DNA from: an uncultured Oscillospiraceae bacterium
Lineage (GTDB): Bacteria; Bacillota; Clostridia; Oscillospirales; Oscillospiraceae
Direction of reading: 5' to 3'
Length of the DNA: 64,000 bases
Assembly (NCBI GenBank): GCA_934597345.1
Contig: CAKTRJ010000005.1
Coordinates: forward strand, 9,663 to 73,662
Shown: one piece after another, positions 16,924 to 26,562 of the stretch
Position numbering within the stretch: the stretch's first letter is position 1
How the letters are laid out: every line of letters begins with the position of its first letter
The notes under the pieces: generated by a model
Told to the model about the DNA's origin: nothing
The model's database searches: none
The model's input: only the letters and a program-made list of their open reading frames with translations
Program-made: the position numbers and the translations under genes

Positions 16924-18825
16924 TTATTGTTCCACGGCATCCCGCAGCGAATACCGGCCGCCGTGGGTCTGGATGACTGCCATCTGGATGCCCGGCCCCT
17001 TGATGGAGAAATTGACGTTCAGCACGGTACGCACATCCTCGATATAGGTCTCCAGTACCGGCCAGCCGGAAAGGAGATTGCCGGGAGCGTAAAAGCGCTC
17101 CAGCACCGCATCCTGAAAGTCCAGCGCGGACATATATGCGAAAATGTTGTTCTCCCGGTTCATGCTGTATTTCAATACGGAGTAGGTGCCCGGCTTCAGG
17201 TTGAAGCTGACGCTGAGATTCAGCTCATCCCGGAAGTTATTGATGGCATTCCGTACCTCGGACGGCTCCGTTGCCCGGCGGCACACATCGTGTGCCGCGT
17301 CATTATAGTTATAGGCAAAGACCACATAGACCGGCGCTTCTCCCCGCACGTTGCGGACCACGCAGTACTGATTTCCCTGCACGATCACGTTGCCCTTGAC
17401 CTTGGACAGGGCCGCATAGGCAAAGTACGACGGCTTTTTTATGCCGTTGCCGGTCAGCAGCGCCCGCTGTCCCCGCAGGATCCTGCCCTTGGCGTCGCCG
17501 CTGTCCCGCAGGAACACCTCCATCTGTGTCGGAGCGTCCTTCTCACCGTACTTCCGGAACAGGTAAAGGGGATAAGCGATGGAATCCAGCGCCGCGGCGC
17601 CCGCGCCCCGCTCCACAGCCGTCTCGCTCTGGATCTCCACGGACAGGCCGCAGCCGGACAGCAGGCTGCGGATCTCCCGCAGCTCGCCCATGGTGCTGTC
17701 CTCATCCCGCAGCAGGATCACCTTGCCGGGCGTCAGATTCACCAGTGCCTCAAAGATCCCCGGCCCCAGGGCGCGATAATCATTCCGCGTAACCACCACG
17801 GTAAGCCGCCGGTCAAACGTCCGCAGCGGCTTGGTGTGAACGTCCACGCTGATGTCCAGATTTACTCCCGTGATCACATTGCTCATTTCCTTCTGGGAGT
17901 TATAGTTGGAGTGGGCCCGCTTTACCGCCGCGATGGCCCGGTTGGGCGGCAACTCGTTGAACACCGCCGGATGCAGGTCGCTCTTGACCTGGGAAAGATA
18001 GATGCCGCGATGCTCCTGCGGGCTATGGCCGAACCACTTGGTAAAATACTTTTTATAGTAGGCCGTGGTGGAGAAGCCCACCTCCCGCGCGATCTGGCTG
18101 ACCTTCTTGTCGCTGCCCAGCAGCTTGATCTCCGACATCTCCACACGGGCAAAGCACAAAAAGTCCCGGAAGTTCATGCCGGTGAAATCCTTGATCAGAT
18201 GGGACAGGTAGAAGGAGTTCAGGTACTCCATCTCGCTGAGATCCTGAAGGGTGATGTTATTGGCGTAATTCTGATAAATGTACTGGCAGATGCGGCTGAT
18301 GCGGTCCACCGTCAGCTGGTTGCCCCGGTCGAAGCCCACCACGATGTTCTTGTCAAAGACGAACAGGTTAAAGTACTTGTCCAGATGCTTGATCACATCC
18401 GCCATCAGATAGACGCACTCGCTTTTATAATTGAAGCCCTTCAGCTCATACTTCATCAGGATCTGCAGCAGCAGATCCCGCAGCCGGTCATGCTTTTTGT
18501 CGGTGGGCTTTTTGGAATAGGTTCGATAGCAGGCTTTGCTGAGGTTGGGAAAATACTGGGACAGGTCACGGATGCTGATCTGGATCTGGGCGATGATGTT
18601 ATCCTCGGTCAGCGCCTTCATGCTGTGCACCTCGTTGCCGGAATTGGTAAAAATATCCCCTTCCCGCAGATGGTAGATGCAATATCCGTTTTTCAGCTGG
18701 ATCTCGCCCTTCAGCACATAGACAAACTCGATGTCCAGATGATAATGAAGCGGATCCTCCACAATATTGCCCACTGTGATATTGATGGGAAAGTCGTCGG
18801 CAAAGGTCAGTTTTTCCAGCAGCAT
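16924..18825 (-). CDS. AraC regulator with C-terminal GH39-like domain
   Basis: A 633-residue regulator. Residues 1-100 form a cupin sensor (HYHLDIEFVYVLKGEIQL, then LREGDIFTNSGNEVHSM). Residues about 170-270 hold two AraC helix-turn-helix motifs (NITLQDLSEMEYLNSFYLSH and VSQIAREVGFSTTAYYKKYF). The remaining 330 residues resemble the barrel-plus-sandwich of family 39 glycosidases, e.g. TGNGIKKPSYFAYAALSKVKG and the YVVFAYNYND strand. I see no clear catalytic Glu pair, so it may only bind a ligand. ATG 18825 is preceded by AGGAGG. The gene is divergent from the glycyl radical enzyme and is its probable regulator. Confidence 0.85.
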   Translation of the reverse strand: MLLEKLTFADDFPINITVGNIVEDPLHYHLDIEFVYVLKGEIQLKNGYCIYHLREGDIFTNSGNEVHSMKALTEDNIIAQIQISIRDLSQYFPNLSKACYRTYSKKPTDKKHDRLRDLLLQILMKYELKGFNYKSECVYLMADVIKHLDKYFNLFVFDKNIVVGFDRGNQLTVDRISRICQYIYQNYANNITLQDLSEMEYLNSFYLSHLIKDFTGMNFRDFLCFARVEMSEIKLLGSDKKVSQIAREVGFSTTAYYKKYFTKWFGHSPQEHRGIYLSQVKSDLHPAVFNELPPNRAIAAVKRAHSNYNSQKEMSNVITGVNLDISVDVHTKPLRTFDRRLTVVVTRNDYRALGPGIFEALVNLTPGKVILLRDEDSTMGELREIRSLLSGCGLSVEIQSETAVERGAGAAALDSIAYPLYLFRKYGEKDAPTQMEVFLRDSGDAKGRILRGQRALLTGNGIKKPSYFAYAALSKVKGNVIVQGNQYCVVRNVRGEAPVYVVFAYNYNDAAHDVCRRATEPSEVRNAINNFRDELNLSVSFNLKPGTYSVLKYSMNRENNIFAYMSALDFQDAVLERFYAPGNLLSGWPVLETYIEDVRTVLNVNFSIKGPGIQMAVIQTHGGRYSLRDAVEQ

Positions 18826-18936
18826 AGGGCACCTCCTGCGGTCACGGCGGAATTTGTCGTCTTTTGCAGTATACCACAAAAGCAAAAGGGTAGCAAGAGT
18901 TCGCAAATAAATTCATTTTTCGGAGCAAGATAACTA

Positions 18937-18965
18937 TTGAACGAAAAACCGCCTCTGGTTAGAAT
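18937..18965 (+). promoter_or_regulatory. Promoter of the glycyl radical enzyme operon
   Basis: TTGAAC and TAGAAT with 17-base spacing, about 100 bases ahead of the gene. The leader contains a GCTTCC/GGAAGC hairpin followed by TCTTTT (19019-19044), which could attenuate transcription. Confidence 0.6.
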
Positions 18966-19065
18966 AGGAATAAAGATATCTTGAAAACGCCCGCATTTAT
19001 TGCGTCCCGCAATTTTTGGCTTCCTTCAGGCAGGAAGCTCTTTTACCGACAAGGAGGAGCGTAAT

Positions 19066-21441
19066 ATGTTGAATGAACGTCTTACCCGCATGAGAAACAA
19101 GCTGTTCGACTCCAGACCCTGCATCACCGCGGAGCGTCTGGTGCTGGAAACAGAGGCATATCAGAAGTTTGCCGGGGAATCCACCCCTATCTTCCGCGCC
19201 AAGGTCGTCAAGTACATCATGGAACACATGACGACCCTGATCATGGACGATGAGCTGATCGTCGGCACCCCCACCAACAAGTACCGCGGCGCCAACCTGC
19301 ACCCCGAATTCCAGTCCAGCACGGAGTTCTATCTGCCCGAGCTGGACGCCTTCCCCCTGAGAAAGACCGATCCTTACGACATTTCCCCCGAGGACCGGGA
19401 GCTGATCCTGAAAACGCTTCCCTACTGGGAGGGCAAGTCCATGCAGGACATGTCCAAAAAAGCGCTGCCGGCGGATATCCTGGAACGTATCCACGACGAT
19501 ATCATCACGGTGGGTCTGACCAACGGCGTCTCCGGCGAGACCACCTGCGACCATGAAAAGCTGCTGGCCGTCGGCCTGAAGGGCTACATAGACGAATGCC
19601 GCGACAACATCAGCAGCACCCTTTGCAGCAGCAAGGAGGATCAGCAGCGCGTTGACTACTGGAACGCCTGCATCATCCAGTGCGAAGGTCTGATCGAATA
19701 CGCCCACAGAATGGCCGATGAAGCGGAGCGGCAGGCCGCTGCCTGCGGCGACCCCAAGCGGAAGCAGGAGCTGCTGACCATCGCCGCCAACTGCCGCGTA
19801 GTGCCTGAGAATCCCCCCCAGAATTTCCAGCAGGCATTGCAGCTGGTGTGGTTCGTGCATGTGTATTTCCACATCGAGGTCTGCACCACCGCCAACGGCT
19901 TCGGCCGCTTTGACCAGTACATGTGGCCCTTCTATGAGAAGGACGTCATTATCGACAAGGCCATCACCAAGGGCGAGGCCATGGAGATGCTGGAGTGCTT
20001 CTACCTGAAGGCCTGCGAGGTGTTTGAGGTCCGCGACAAGTGGTATGCAACCTCCTTTGCCGGCTATCCCATGTGGGAGCTGCTGGTGGTGGGCGGCCAG
20101 ACCCCCGAGGGGACCGACGCCACCAACGAGCTGTCCTATTTCTGCCTGGATGCCGCCTCCGAGCTGAAAACCACCCAGCCCGTGATGGCCGTCCGCGTGT
20201 GGGACGGCACTCCCGAGGCGTTGATCCGCAAGGGTTGCCTGATGATCCAGGACGGCCAGGCCAACCCCGGCTTCTTCAACGACAACGTGGCCATGCAGAT
20301 GGCTATGGGCAAGGGCTGCACACTGGAGGAGGCCCGCGACTGGACCATCGTAGGCTGCATCCAGCCCGGTCCCGGTGGCGGCACTGCCGATGGCTCTCCC
20401 GACGCCGGATACGTCAACATGGGCAAGATGCTGGAATTCGTTCTGCACAACGGCGTGGATCCCGAGACCGGGAAGTTGATGGGCCTGCAGACCGGCGATC
20501 CCCGTGAATTCAAGGATATCGAGGAATTCAAGGACGCGCTGAAAAAGCAGATCCTGCACCATTACAAGATGGTCACCACCGGCTACAACATCATGCAGAG
20601 CATGCATATGACCCGTTATCCCGTGATCTTCGCCTCTATGGTGACCAAGGGCTGCGTGGAGACCGGCAAGTCCGTGCAGGAAGGCGGCGCCAAATACAGC
20701 ACCGCCGGTCTGTACATCACCGGCGCCGCCAACATGGCGGACTCCATTGCCGCCATCGACACCTGCGTATTCCGCGACAAGGATATCACCATGGCCCAGC
20801 TGATCGACGCGCTGGACAAGAATTTCGAGGGCGAGGAGCGCCTGCGTCAGCTGCTGCTGAACAAGCCACCCAAGTTCGGCAATGACGATTCCTATGTGGA
20901 CGGCATCTACCGTGAAATGGTGCAGTTCATTGCCAAGAACGTCCAGACCTGGCCCGATGCCCGCGGCGGCACCTATTCCTTCAACGTCCATTCCCAGACG
21001 GTCAACGTCTCCCACGGCGCCGTATGCGGCGCTACGCCCGATGGCCGCCGCGCCGGTGAAGCCTTCTGCGACAACGCCTCCCCCATGATGGGCCGCGACA
21101 TGAAGGGTCCCACCGCCACGGTGAAGTCCGTCGCCTCTATGGGACAGGCCTCCTTCCACGACGGCGCCCTCTTCAACCTGCGCTTTGACCCCAAGGGCGT
21201 GCAGGGCGAAAAGGGTCTGGCCAGCATCGAGGGCGTTATCAAGACCTATTTCCAGAACGGCGGCGAGCACATCCAGATCAACGTGGTGGATGACGAAACG
21301 CTACGCGCCGCACAGCGGACGCCGGAGAAGTACAAGGGCCTGATGGTGCGTGTCGCCGGTTATATGGCCTACTTCACCGAGCTGGACAAGGACGCCCAGG
21401 ACACCATCATTTATCGTACCGCGCACTTCAAAGAGGTGTGA
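19066..21441 (+). CDS. Glycyl radical enzyme, eliminase-like, substrate unknown
   Basis: A 791-residue glycyl radical enzyme of the size of choline TMA-lyase, glycerol and hydroxyproline dehydratases and arylacetate decarboxylases. The C-terminal radical loop is RVAGYMAYF with Gly765, followed by QDTIIYRTAHF. The active-site loop is VGCIQPGPGGG with Cys431; two residues later is Gln433, where eliminases and decarboxylases normally have Glu as general base. Pyruvate formate-lyase is excluded because it needs two adjacent Cys. ATG 19066 has AAGGAGG ahead. It is followed by its activase and a VOC protein and lies near an amino-acid-type ABC importer, so a polar substrate related to amino acids is plausible (inference). 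Confidence 0.93.
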   Translation: MLNERLTRMRNKLFDSRPCITAERLVLETEAYQKFAGESTPIFRAKVVKYIMEHMTTLIMDDELIVGTPTNKYRGANLHPEFQSSTEFYLPELDAFPLRKTDPYDISPEDRELILKTLPYWEGKSMQDMSKKALPADILERIHDDIITVGLTNGVSGETTCDHEKLLAVGLKGYIDECRDNISSTLCSSKEDQQRVDYWNACIIQCEGLIEYAHRMADEAERQAAACGDPKRKQELLTIAANCRVVPENPPQNFQQALQLVWFVHVYFHIEVCTTANGFGRFDQYMWPFYEKDVIIDKAITKGEAMEMLECFYLKACEVFEVRDKWYATSFAGYPMWELLVVGGQTPEGTDATNELSYFCLDAASELKTTQPVMAVRVWDGTPEALIRKGCLMIQDGQANPGFFNDNVAMQMAMGKGCTLEEARDWTIVGCIQPGPGGGTADGSPDAGYVNMGKMLEFVLHNGVDPETGKLMGLQTGDPREFKDIEEFKDALKKQILHHYKMVTTGYNIMQSMHMTRYPVIFASMVTKGCVETGKSVQEGGAKYSTAGLYITGAANMADSIAAIDTCVFRDKDITMAQLIDALDKNFEGEERLRQLLLNKPPKFGNDDSYVDGIYREMVQFIAKNVQTWPDARGGTYSFNVHSQTVNVSHGAVCGATPDGRRAGEAFCDNASPMMGRDMKGPTATVKSVASMGQASFHDGALFNLRFDPKGVQGEKGLASIEGVIKTYFQNGGEHIQINVVDDETLRAAQRTPEKYKGLMVRVAGYMAYFTELDKDAQDTIIYRTAHFKEV

Positions 21442-21465
21442 TCTTACAGAGCAAGAGGACAGCCT

Positions 21466-22404
21466 ATGGAAAACAAGGAGCTTCGTGCGCTGATCGGCGG
21501 GATCCAGAAGTATTCAACTGAAGATGGCCCCGGCATCCGCACGACAGTTTTCCTGAAGGGCTGCCCGCTGAACTGCCGCTGGTGCCACAATCCCGAGCTG
21601 ATCAGCTATCAGCAGCAGTTGATCCAAATGCCGAACAGCTGCATCAAATGCGGGTATTGCCTGACCCATTGTCCCCGGAAGGCCATCTATCTGGACGCAG
21701 AGGCGAATATCTGCATCGACCGGGAGAAGTGCGACCTGTGCTATGCCTGCACCGAATTCTGCTTTGCCAGAAGCCTTCAGACCGTGGCCCGGGAGATGAC
21801 CGCCGAGGAGGTCGTTTTCGAGGTGGCGCAGGACAAAGACTTTTACGACAACACCGGCGGCGGTATGACCATCAGCGGCGGCGAAATGCTGACCCACGCG
21901 GAATTTTCCACGCGACTGATTCAGCTTGCCGCCCAGCAGGAGATCAACGTCTGCCTGGATACGTCCGGCTTCGGCAGTGGTGACAGCCTGTTTGATATGG
22001 CAAAGCGTCAAAATGTTACCAACGTTTTATATGACATGAAGTGTATCGACGACAATATCCACCGTCAATACACCTCCAGAGGCAATGTCAGGATCCTGGA
22101 GAATCTCCGGAGACTGGCATCCGATGAGGAAACACGGGGCAAGCTGCAAATGCGCATGCCGCTGATCCGGGGCGTCAACGATTCGCCCGCGGTCATCGAG
22201 GCCACGGGGCAGTTCTACCGCTCTCTTGGGCTCCGGCACGTCACGCTACTTCCTTATCACAATCTGGGCGTATCCAAGATGCGCAACATCGGTGGTACGC
22301 AAGAGGTCTTTGATCCTCCGTCGGACGAACGGATCGATGATATCCGGAAGTATTTCCAGACGTTCGCCGGCATGGAGGTCGAGATCCTGGGCAAGGTCAA
22401 ATGA
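21466..22404 (+). CDS. Glycyl radical enzyme-activating enzyme (radical SAM)
   Basis: A 312-residue radical SAM activase that abstracts hydrogen from the glycine of its partner. The SAM cluster motif is CPLNCRWC (Cys33, 37, 40). An inserted ferredoxin-like region supplies two further clusters, CIKCGYCLTHC (59-69) and CDLCYACTEFC (89-99), as in activases of dehydratases and decarboxylases but not of pyruvate formate-lyase. GGGMTISGGEML is the conserved SAM-binding stretch. It starts 24 bases after the enzyme gene and is certainly its partner. Confidence 0.97.
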   Translation: MENKELRALIGGIQKYSTEDGPGIRTTVFLKGCPLNCRWCHNPELISYQQQLIQMPNSCIKCGYCLTHCPRKAIYLDAEANICIDREKCDLCYACTEFCFARSLQTVAREMTAEEVVFEVAQDKDFYDNTGGGMTISGGEMLTHAEFSTRLIQLAAQQEINVCLDTSGFGSGDSLFDMAKRQNVTNVLYDMKCIDDNIHRQYTSRGNVRILENLRRLASDEETRGKLQMRMPLIRGVNDSPAVIEATGQFYRSLGLRHVTLLPYHNLGVSKMRNIGGTQEVFDPPSDERIDDIRKYFQTFAGMEVEILGKVK

Positions 22405-22456
22405 GCCCGGGAACGATAGATACAACACGCCGCACCAAAATTTAAGGAGGAAGAAA

Positions 22457-22846
22457 ATGTACATTGCTAATGCTGGACTGTTTGTCAAGGATCTGGAAGG
22501 CGCAAGAAAGTTCTTTGAGGATTATTTTGGCGCCAAGGTAGCTTTTGCCTACAACGAAGAGGAGAACAAGTATTATTCCTACATCATGGACGTGGGCAAC
22601 GGCGCCCGTCTGGAGCTGATGACCAAGCCCGAGATCGTCGATGAGAAGAAGGATCCCAACCGCACCGGCTTTGCCCATATCGCCATCCGTGTTGACAGCC
22701 GCGAGAAGCTGAACGAAGTCATCGACAAATTCCACGCTGCCAACTTCAAGATCTTCTATGAGCCCGCCACCACCGGCGGCCGCGAGATCCGCGCCGTCAC
22801 CTTCGAGGACAACGTTCTGGAGGTCAGCTGCGAGGAAGGTCAGTAA
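22457..22846 (+). CDS. VOC superfamily (glyoxalase-like) protein
   Basis: A 129-residue protein with two beta-alpha-beta-beta-beta modules of the vicinal oxygen chelate fold. The metal ligands expected for glyoxalase or methylmalonyl-CoA epimerase types are Glu53 (ARLELMT), His74 (GFAHIAI) and Glu122 (NVLEVS), but the first ligand position, normally His or Gln, is Asn5 (IANAGLFVKDLE). AAGGAGG precedes the ATG. As the third gene of the glycyl radical operon it probably acts on the enzyme's product, as an epimerase, isomerase or lyase, or binds it; no such role is proven. Confidence 0.85.
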   Translation: MYIANAGLFVKDLEGARKFFEDYFGAKVAFAYNEEENKYYSYIMDVGNGARLELMTKPEIVDEKKDPNRTGFAHIAIRVDSREKLNEVIDKFHAANFKIFYEPATTGGREIRAVTFEDNVLEVSCEEGQ

Positions 22847-22908
22847 TCGTTTTCCAACACATTTCTGCGCCGCAGTCACGCGGACAGGTGATCCCATTTG
22901 CTTCCCGG

Positions 22909-22947
22909 CCGGGCAGCAGGCGTATATGCCTGCTGCCCGGCTTTTGC
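22909..22947 (+). terminator. Intrinsic terminator of the glycyl radical operon
   Basis: Perfect stem CCGGGCAGCAGGC/GCCTGCTGCCCGG with loop GTATAT and a CTTTT tail. The rest of 22948-23234 is AT-rich with no convincing gene. Confidence 0.9.
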
Positions 22948-23234
22948 GTTATATGGCGCACCACGCCGCCCTTTGTTCTTCTCCGGCACATTTTGTTTCT
23001 TAAAAGGAAATCCGCACAAAACGCAAACTAATTATGATGCCCTTGCTGTTTTGCGCATTTTTTAACGATCTTAACGAGCAAAATTCCCAAAAACCGAAGA
23101 AAAAGCGCCTTATTCTTCCATACTGTACAATCCGTCCCCCGCACTTTTTACACTTTTTGGTAAAAGCTACCATGAATGATCCTCCGATTCTTGTCCCCTG
23201 ATTGCTAATTAGATTGCTATCGACGACAATAATC

Positions 23235-23263
23235 TTGCTTTCCCCGTGCAGAAAACGTATAAT
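23235..23263 (+). promoter_or_regulatory. Promoter of the second ABC importer operon
   Basis: TTGCTT and TATAAT with 17-base spacing, about 86 bases before the binding-protein start. Confidence 0.7.
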
Positions 23264-23349
23264 ACCTAACAGGTAACCAAAGGTGTCCAACGCACGCAAA
23301 CAACAACCAAGACGAAAAAAACAAAAAACGACGAAAGAGAGTGTACAAA

Positions 23350-24174
23350 ATGAAAAGACTGATTTCCGCCATCATTTGCCTCGTCCTTATCGTTGCGCTG
23401 GTTGGCTGCGGCCAAAACAATGCTGCTGATAATAGCGGGGACAACACCACCACGACCAATCAGCTGGAAGCCATCAAGGCAGCCGGTGTGATGAAGGTCG
23501 GCATCGAAGGTACTTACAAGCCCTACACCTATCATGCGGAGAACGGCGACCTGGCCGGCTTTGACGTTGATCTGGCCCGTGCCATCGCGGAGAAGCTGGG
23601 TGTTGAGGTCGAGTTTACCGAAGCCGCATGGGATTCCCTGCTGGCCGGCGTTGACTCCGGCCGTCTGGACACCGTTATCAATACCGTCAGTGTTACCGAA
23701 GAGCGTCAGCAGAAGTACGACTTCACTGATCCGTACCTGTACATCCCCAGACAGGTCGTTGTCAGATCCGATAACGACACCCTGAAGTCCTGGGATGACC
23801 TGAAGGGCGCCAAGGTCGCCACCAGTAAGGCCTCCACCACCGGCGAGATCTATGCCGAAGCCGGCGCCGAGATCGTCCTGATCGAGGGTGTGGACCAGGC
23901 GGCGCAGACGGTCCTCTCCGGCCGTGCCGATTTCTGTAACTTTGACCCCACTACGCTGAACGATTATCTGGACGAGCATCCCGACGCCGAGCTGAAGGTG
24001 GCATTCATGGTACCCGGCCTGTCCGAGGACTATGCCATCCCCATCCTGAAGGGCCAGACCGAGTTCTATGAGGCTGTCAATCAGGCCGTTCAGGAACTGA
24101 GAAGCGAGGGTGTGCTGGAGCAGCTGTCCCAGCAGTACCTGCGTGGTGACTACACCAACCCTGTTGAGGATTAA
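23350..24174 (+). CDS. ABC transporter substrate-binding lipoprotein (amino-acid type)
   Basis: A 274-residue family 3 solute-binding protein with lipobox LVGC (Cys20). The order is normal here: the opening strand MKVGIEGTYKPYTYH, AGFDVDLARAIAEKLGVEVEF, the VTEERQQKYDFTDPY ligand-contact loop, and the C-terminal YAIPILKGQTEFYEAVNQAV. An Arg after TEE and the Asp in NFDPTTL are in the places that grip the amino and carboxyl groups in amino-acid binders. ATG 23350 is preferred over GTG 23341. Together with the next two genes it forms an importer located inside the glycyl radical locus and may feed it. Confidence 0.92.
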   Translation: MKRLISAIICLVLIVALVGCGQNNAADNSGDNTTTTNQLEAIKAAGVMKVGIEGTYKPYTYHAENGDLAGFDVDLARAIAEKLGVEVEFTEAAWDSLLAGVDSGRLDTVINTVSVTEERQQKYDFTDPYLYIPRQVVVRSDNDTLKSWDDLKGAKVATSKASTTGEIYAEAGAEIVLIEGVDQAAQTVLSGRADFCNFDPTTLNDYLDEHPDAELKVAFMVPGLSEDYAIPILKGQTEFYEAVNQAVQELRSEGVLEQLSQQYLRGDYTNPVED

Positions 24175-24244
24175 CAGACATACCTTATGACCCGTGTGCC
24201 GCAATAAAACGTGGCCGCCAATTGATGAAAAAGGATGACTCACC

Positions 24245-24934
24245 ATGAGCTCTAGAGTATTAGACATACTAATTTCCGCGATCCCCCAAATCGGTCTGGC
24301 GGCGATCAAGCTGACGATCCCCCTGACGGTTCTGTCCTTTATCTTCGGCTGTATCATCGCCCTGTTTCTGGCGCTGGTACAGGTCGCGAATGTCAAAGGT
24401 CTGAAGCAGTTCGCAAGATTCTATATCTGGATCTTCAGAGGCACGCCTCTGATCGTTCAGCTGTTCATTATCTTCTTCGGCCTGCCCTCCCTTGGCATCG
24501 TGATTCCGGCTTTCCCCTCCGCTGTCATTGCCTTCTCCATGAACCTTGGCGCATACACCGCTGAGATCTTCCGCTCCGCCATTATGGCCGTGTCGAAGGG
24601 TCAGTGGGAGGCGGCGTCCATGATCGGTCTGACCTATCCCCAAACCATGTTCCGCGTCGTGATGCCCCAGGCATTCCGCATTGCGTTCCCGCCGCTGTTC
24701 AACTCCCTGATCGGTTTGGTGAAGGATACGTCTCTGGCCTCCTGTATCACCATCGTGGAACTCTTTACCAAAGCGCAGCAGATCTCCGCCCGCGTATTCG
24801 AGCCCTTCGCCCTGTATTGCGAGGCCGCTGTGTTCTATCTGATCATCTGCACCGTTTTGACCTGGGTGCAGAACCGCATGGAAAAGAAGATGGTCTGGGA
24901 CAAACCGAGAGTTGTGAAACCGGCAAAGCGGTAA
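24245..24934 (+). CDS. Amino-acid ABC transporter permease
   Basis: A 229-residue membrane permease of the polar amino acid family with about five membrane segments, the [18 protein letters not shown] motif and the EAA-type loop [21 protein letters not shown]. It lies between the binding protein and ATPase genes, all on one strand, and works with them. Confidence 0.93.
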   Translation: MSSRVLDILISAIPQIGLAAIKLTIPLTVLSFIFGCIIALFLALVQVANVKGLKQFARFYIWIFRGTPLIVQLFIIFFGLPSLGIVIPAFPSAVIAFSMNLGAYTAEIFRSAIMAVSKGQWEAASMIGLTYPQTMFRVVMPQAFRIAFPPLFNSLIGLVKDTSLASCITIVELFTKAQQISARVFEPFALYCEAAVFYLIICTVLTWVQNRMEKKMVWDKPRVVKPAKR

Positions 24935-24950
24935 TGGGAGAAATGCTACT

Positions 24951-25703
24951 ATGTTAGAAGTAAAGAATATCTATAAGTCCTTCGGCGAAAACCAGGTTCT
25001 GAAAGGCGTTAACTTCTCCGTGGAAAAGGGCGACGTGATCGCCGTTCTCGGCAGCAGCGGCTCCGGTAAAACGACGCTGCTGAAGTGCATCAGCTTTCTG
25101 GAGCCCGCTGACAAGGGCGAGATCACATTCGATGATTTTCATAAGGACATCACCAAGGTCACGAAGAAGGAGATCCGTCAGCTGCGCATGAAGATGGGTT
25201 TTGTGTTCCAGAACTTCAATCTTTTCCGCAACATGACCGCTCTGGAAAACGTGGAAGAGGGCCTGATCCGGGCGCGTAAGGTCCCGGCCGCGGAAGCCGA
25301 GAAGATCGCGTTTGAGATGCTGGAAAAGGTCGGTATGACGGAGCGTGCCTATCACTATCCCGATCTGTTGTCCGGCGGACAGCAGCAGCGTGTGGCGATC
25401 GCACGCGCACTGGCGATCAATCCGGAAGTCATCCTGTTTGACGAACCTACCTCCGCCCTCGACCCGGAGCTGACCGGCGAGGTGCTGGACGTTATGAGAA
25501 AGCTGGCGATGGACGGCGCCACCATGGTCGTGGTCACCCACGAGATGGAGTTCGCCCGCAAGGTCGCTGACTGGGTCGTGTTTATGGCCGATGGCGTTAT
25601 CGTGGAGGAAGCCCCCTCTGAGGAGTTCTTCACCCATCCCAAGCACGAGCGGACCATCCAGTTCCTGCGCAAGACACAGGAGATGGCCGAGGAGAACGAG
25701 TAA
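24951..25703 (+). CDS. Amino-acid ABC transporter ATP-binding protein
   Basis: A 250-residue ATPase with Walker A GSSGSGKT (34-41), the Q-loop [11 protein letters not shown], signature [17 protein letters not shown] and Walker [13 protein letters not shown]. It starts 16 bases after the permease and closes the operon before a strong terminator. It is clearly different in sequence from the ATPase at 8127, so the two importers are not a recent duplication. Confidence 0.95.
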   Translation: MLEVKNIYKSFGENQVLKGVNFSVEKGDVIAVLGSSGSGKTTLLKCISFLEPADKGEITFDDFHKDITKVTKKEIRQLRMKMGFVFQNFNLFRNMTALENVEEGLIRARKVPAAEAEKIAFEMLEKVGMTERAYHYPDLLSGGQQQRVAIARALAINPEVILFDEPTSALDPELTGEVLDVMRKLAMDGATMVVVTHEMEFARKVADWVVFMADGVIVEEAPSEEFFTHPKHERTIQFLRKTQEMAEENE

Positions 25704-25725
25704 GGTTTTCCGTTGAAACATGCAG

Positions 25726-25766
25726 CACACCCCGCATACAAGCTTGTATGCGGGGTGTGTTTTCTT
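25726..25766 (+). terminator. Intrinsic terminator of the second ABC operon
   Basis: Perfect palindrome ACACCCCGCATACAA/TTGTATGCGGGGTGT followed by GTTTTCTT. It may also stop the converging DsbA-like gene. Confidence 0.9.
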
Positions 25767-25782
25767 CATCTGTTCGTCCGCT

Positions 25783-26379
25783 TCATATGTCCTGCTCCGC
25801 CGCATAGACCTCCAACAGCGTCTCCAGCGGCTGAAGCCCCGGCAGCAGCTGCCGCCCGATCCGGAAGGACGGCACGGCGCGGATCTGCTCCTGCCGCGCC
25901 TGAAAGCGGTTATTCTCATGGATGCGCCTTGCGCGGGTATCCCACAGCGCCGTTTTCACCGGCTCGGTCAGGCCCAACGTACTCAGCAGCTCCTGCAGCA
26001 CGGCGTCCCGGCCGATATCCAGATGGCGTATGGAGTGGGCATCGTACATCATGGCGTCATAGTCCTGTGTCAGCTGCGGATGATGCAGCGTGATCCACGC
26101 CCGTAGGACCAGCGCCTTCTCCGAATTCACCAGCCTGCCGCCCAGCGACGGCTGTATCCCATAGGGCTCACCCAGCCGCGCCAGAAATGCCGTCATCTCT
26201 TCATTCTGCCGGTCGGAGAGCAGCATCCTGCGGTCACAGCCCTGGGGCGGTACCTCCGGATGGATCTCGATATAGACCGATTCCAGCGCCGCCCCGGTCC
26301 TTTCTGCAAAAGCCAGCGCCCGCCTGTAGGCGACATAGCAAAAGGGACACGCAAAATCCGTATAATAGTAAAGCTTCAC
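25783..26379 (-). CDS. DsbA family oxidoreductase (FrnE-like)
   Basis: A 198-residue cytoplasmic thioredoxin-fold protein of the DsbA/FrnE group. The catalytic pair is CPFC at 11-14, right after the first strand, and the family's helical insertion follows. The cis-Pro loop is AVPSFRI. There is no signal peptide. FrnE-type proteins act on disulfides or, in relatives, isomerise aromatic compounds. It is encoded opposite to its neighbours in the glycyl radical locus; a link to that pathway is possible but not shown. Confidence 0.9.
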   Translation of the reverse strand: MKLYYYTDFACPFCYVAYRRALAFAERTGAALESVYIEIHPEVPPQGCDRRMLLSDRQNEEMTAFLARLGEPYGIQPSLGGRLVNSEKALVLRAWITLHHPQLTQDYDAMMYDAHSIRHLDIGRDAVLQELLSTLGLTEPVKTALWDTRARRIHENNRFQARQEQIRAVPSFRIGRQLLPGLQPLETLLEVYAAEQDI

Positions 26380-26480
26380 CGTCTCGCCTCCTTTTCCTCA
26401 GTATACCGCAGATTCCTCCCCTGTGCATCAGGAGATTCGCCAGCCATTTGCTGATTACTTTGCGTTTCCAGCGAACTAAC

Positions 26481-26508
26481 TTGTTTTTTTCTTGAAAGTC
26501 TGTATAAT
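26481..26508 (+). promoter_or_regulatory. Promoter of the SDR gene
   Basis: TTGTTT and TATAAT with 16-base spacing, 55 bases upstream of the start. Confidence 0.6.
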
Positions 26509-26562
26509 AGTAACTGTAAGCAAACCATGCGCTTATCATCCAAATACAGAAGGGAGACCACT

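Noticed and set aside
19066-21441. Identification as pyruvate formate-lyase
   Set aside because: PFL needs two adjacent Cys; here there is one Cys in VGCIQP, and the activase has the two extra cluster motifs absent from PFL activase.
23000-23299. Minus-strand open frame of 99 codons between the VOC and binding-protein genes
   Set aside because: No ribosome binding site, atypical composition with Phe/Arg runs, and it overlaps the promoter of the ABC operon.
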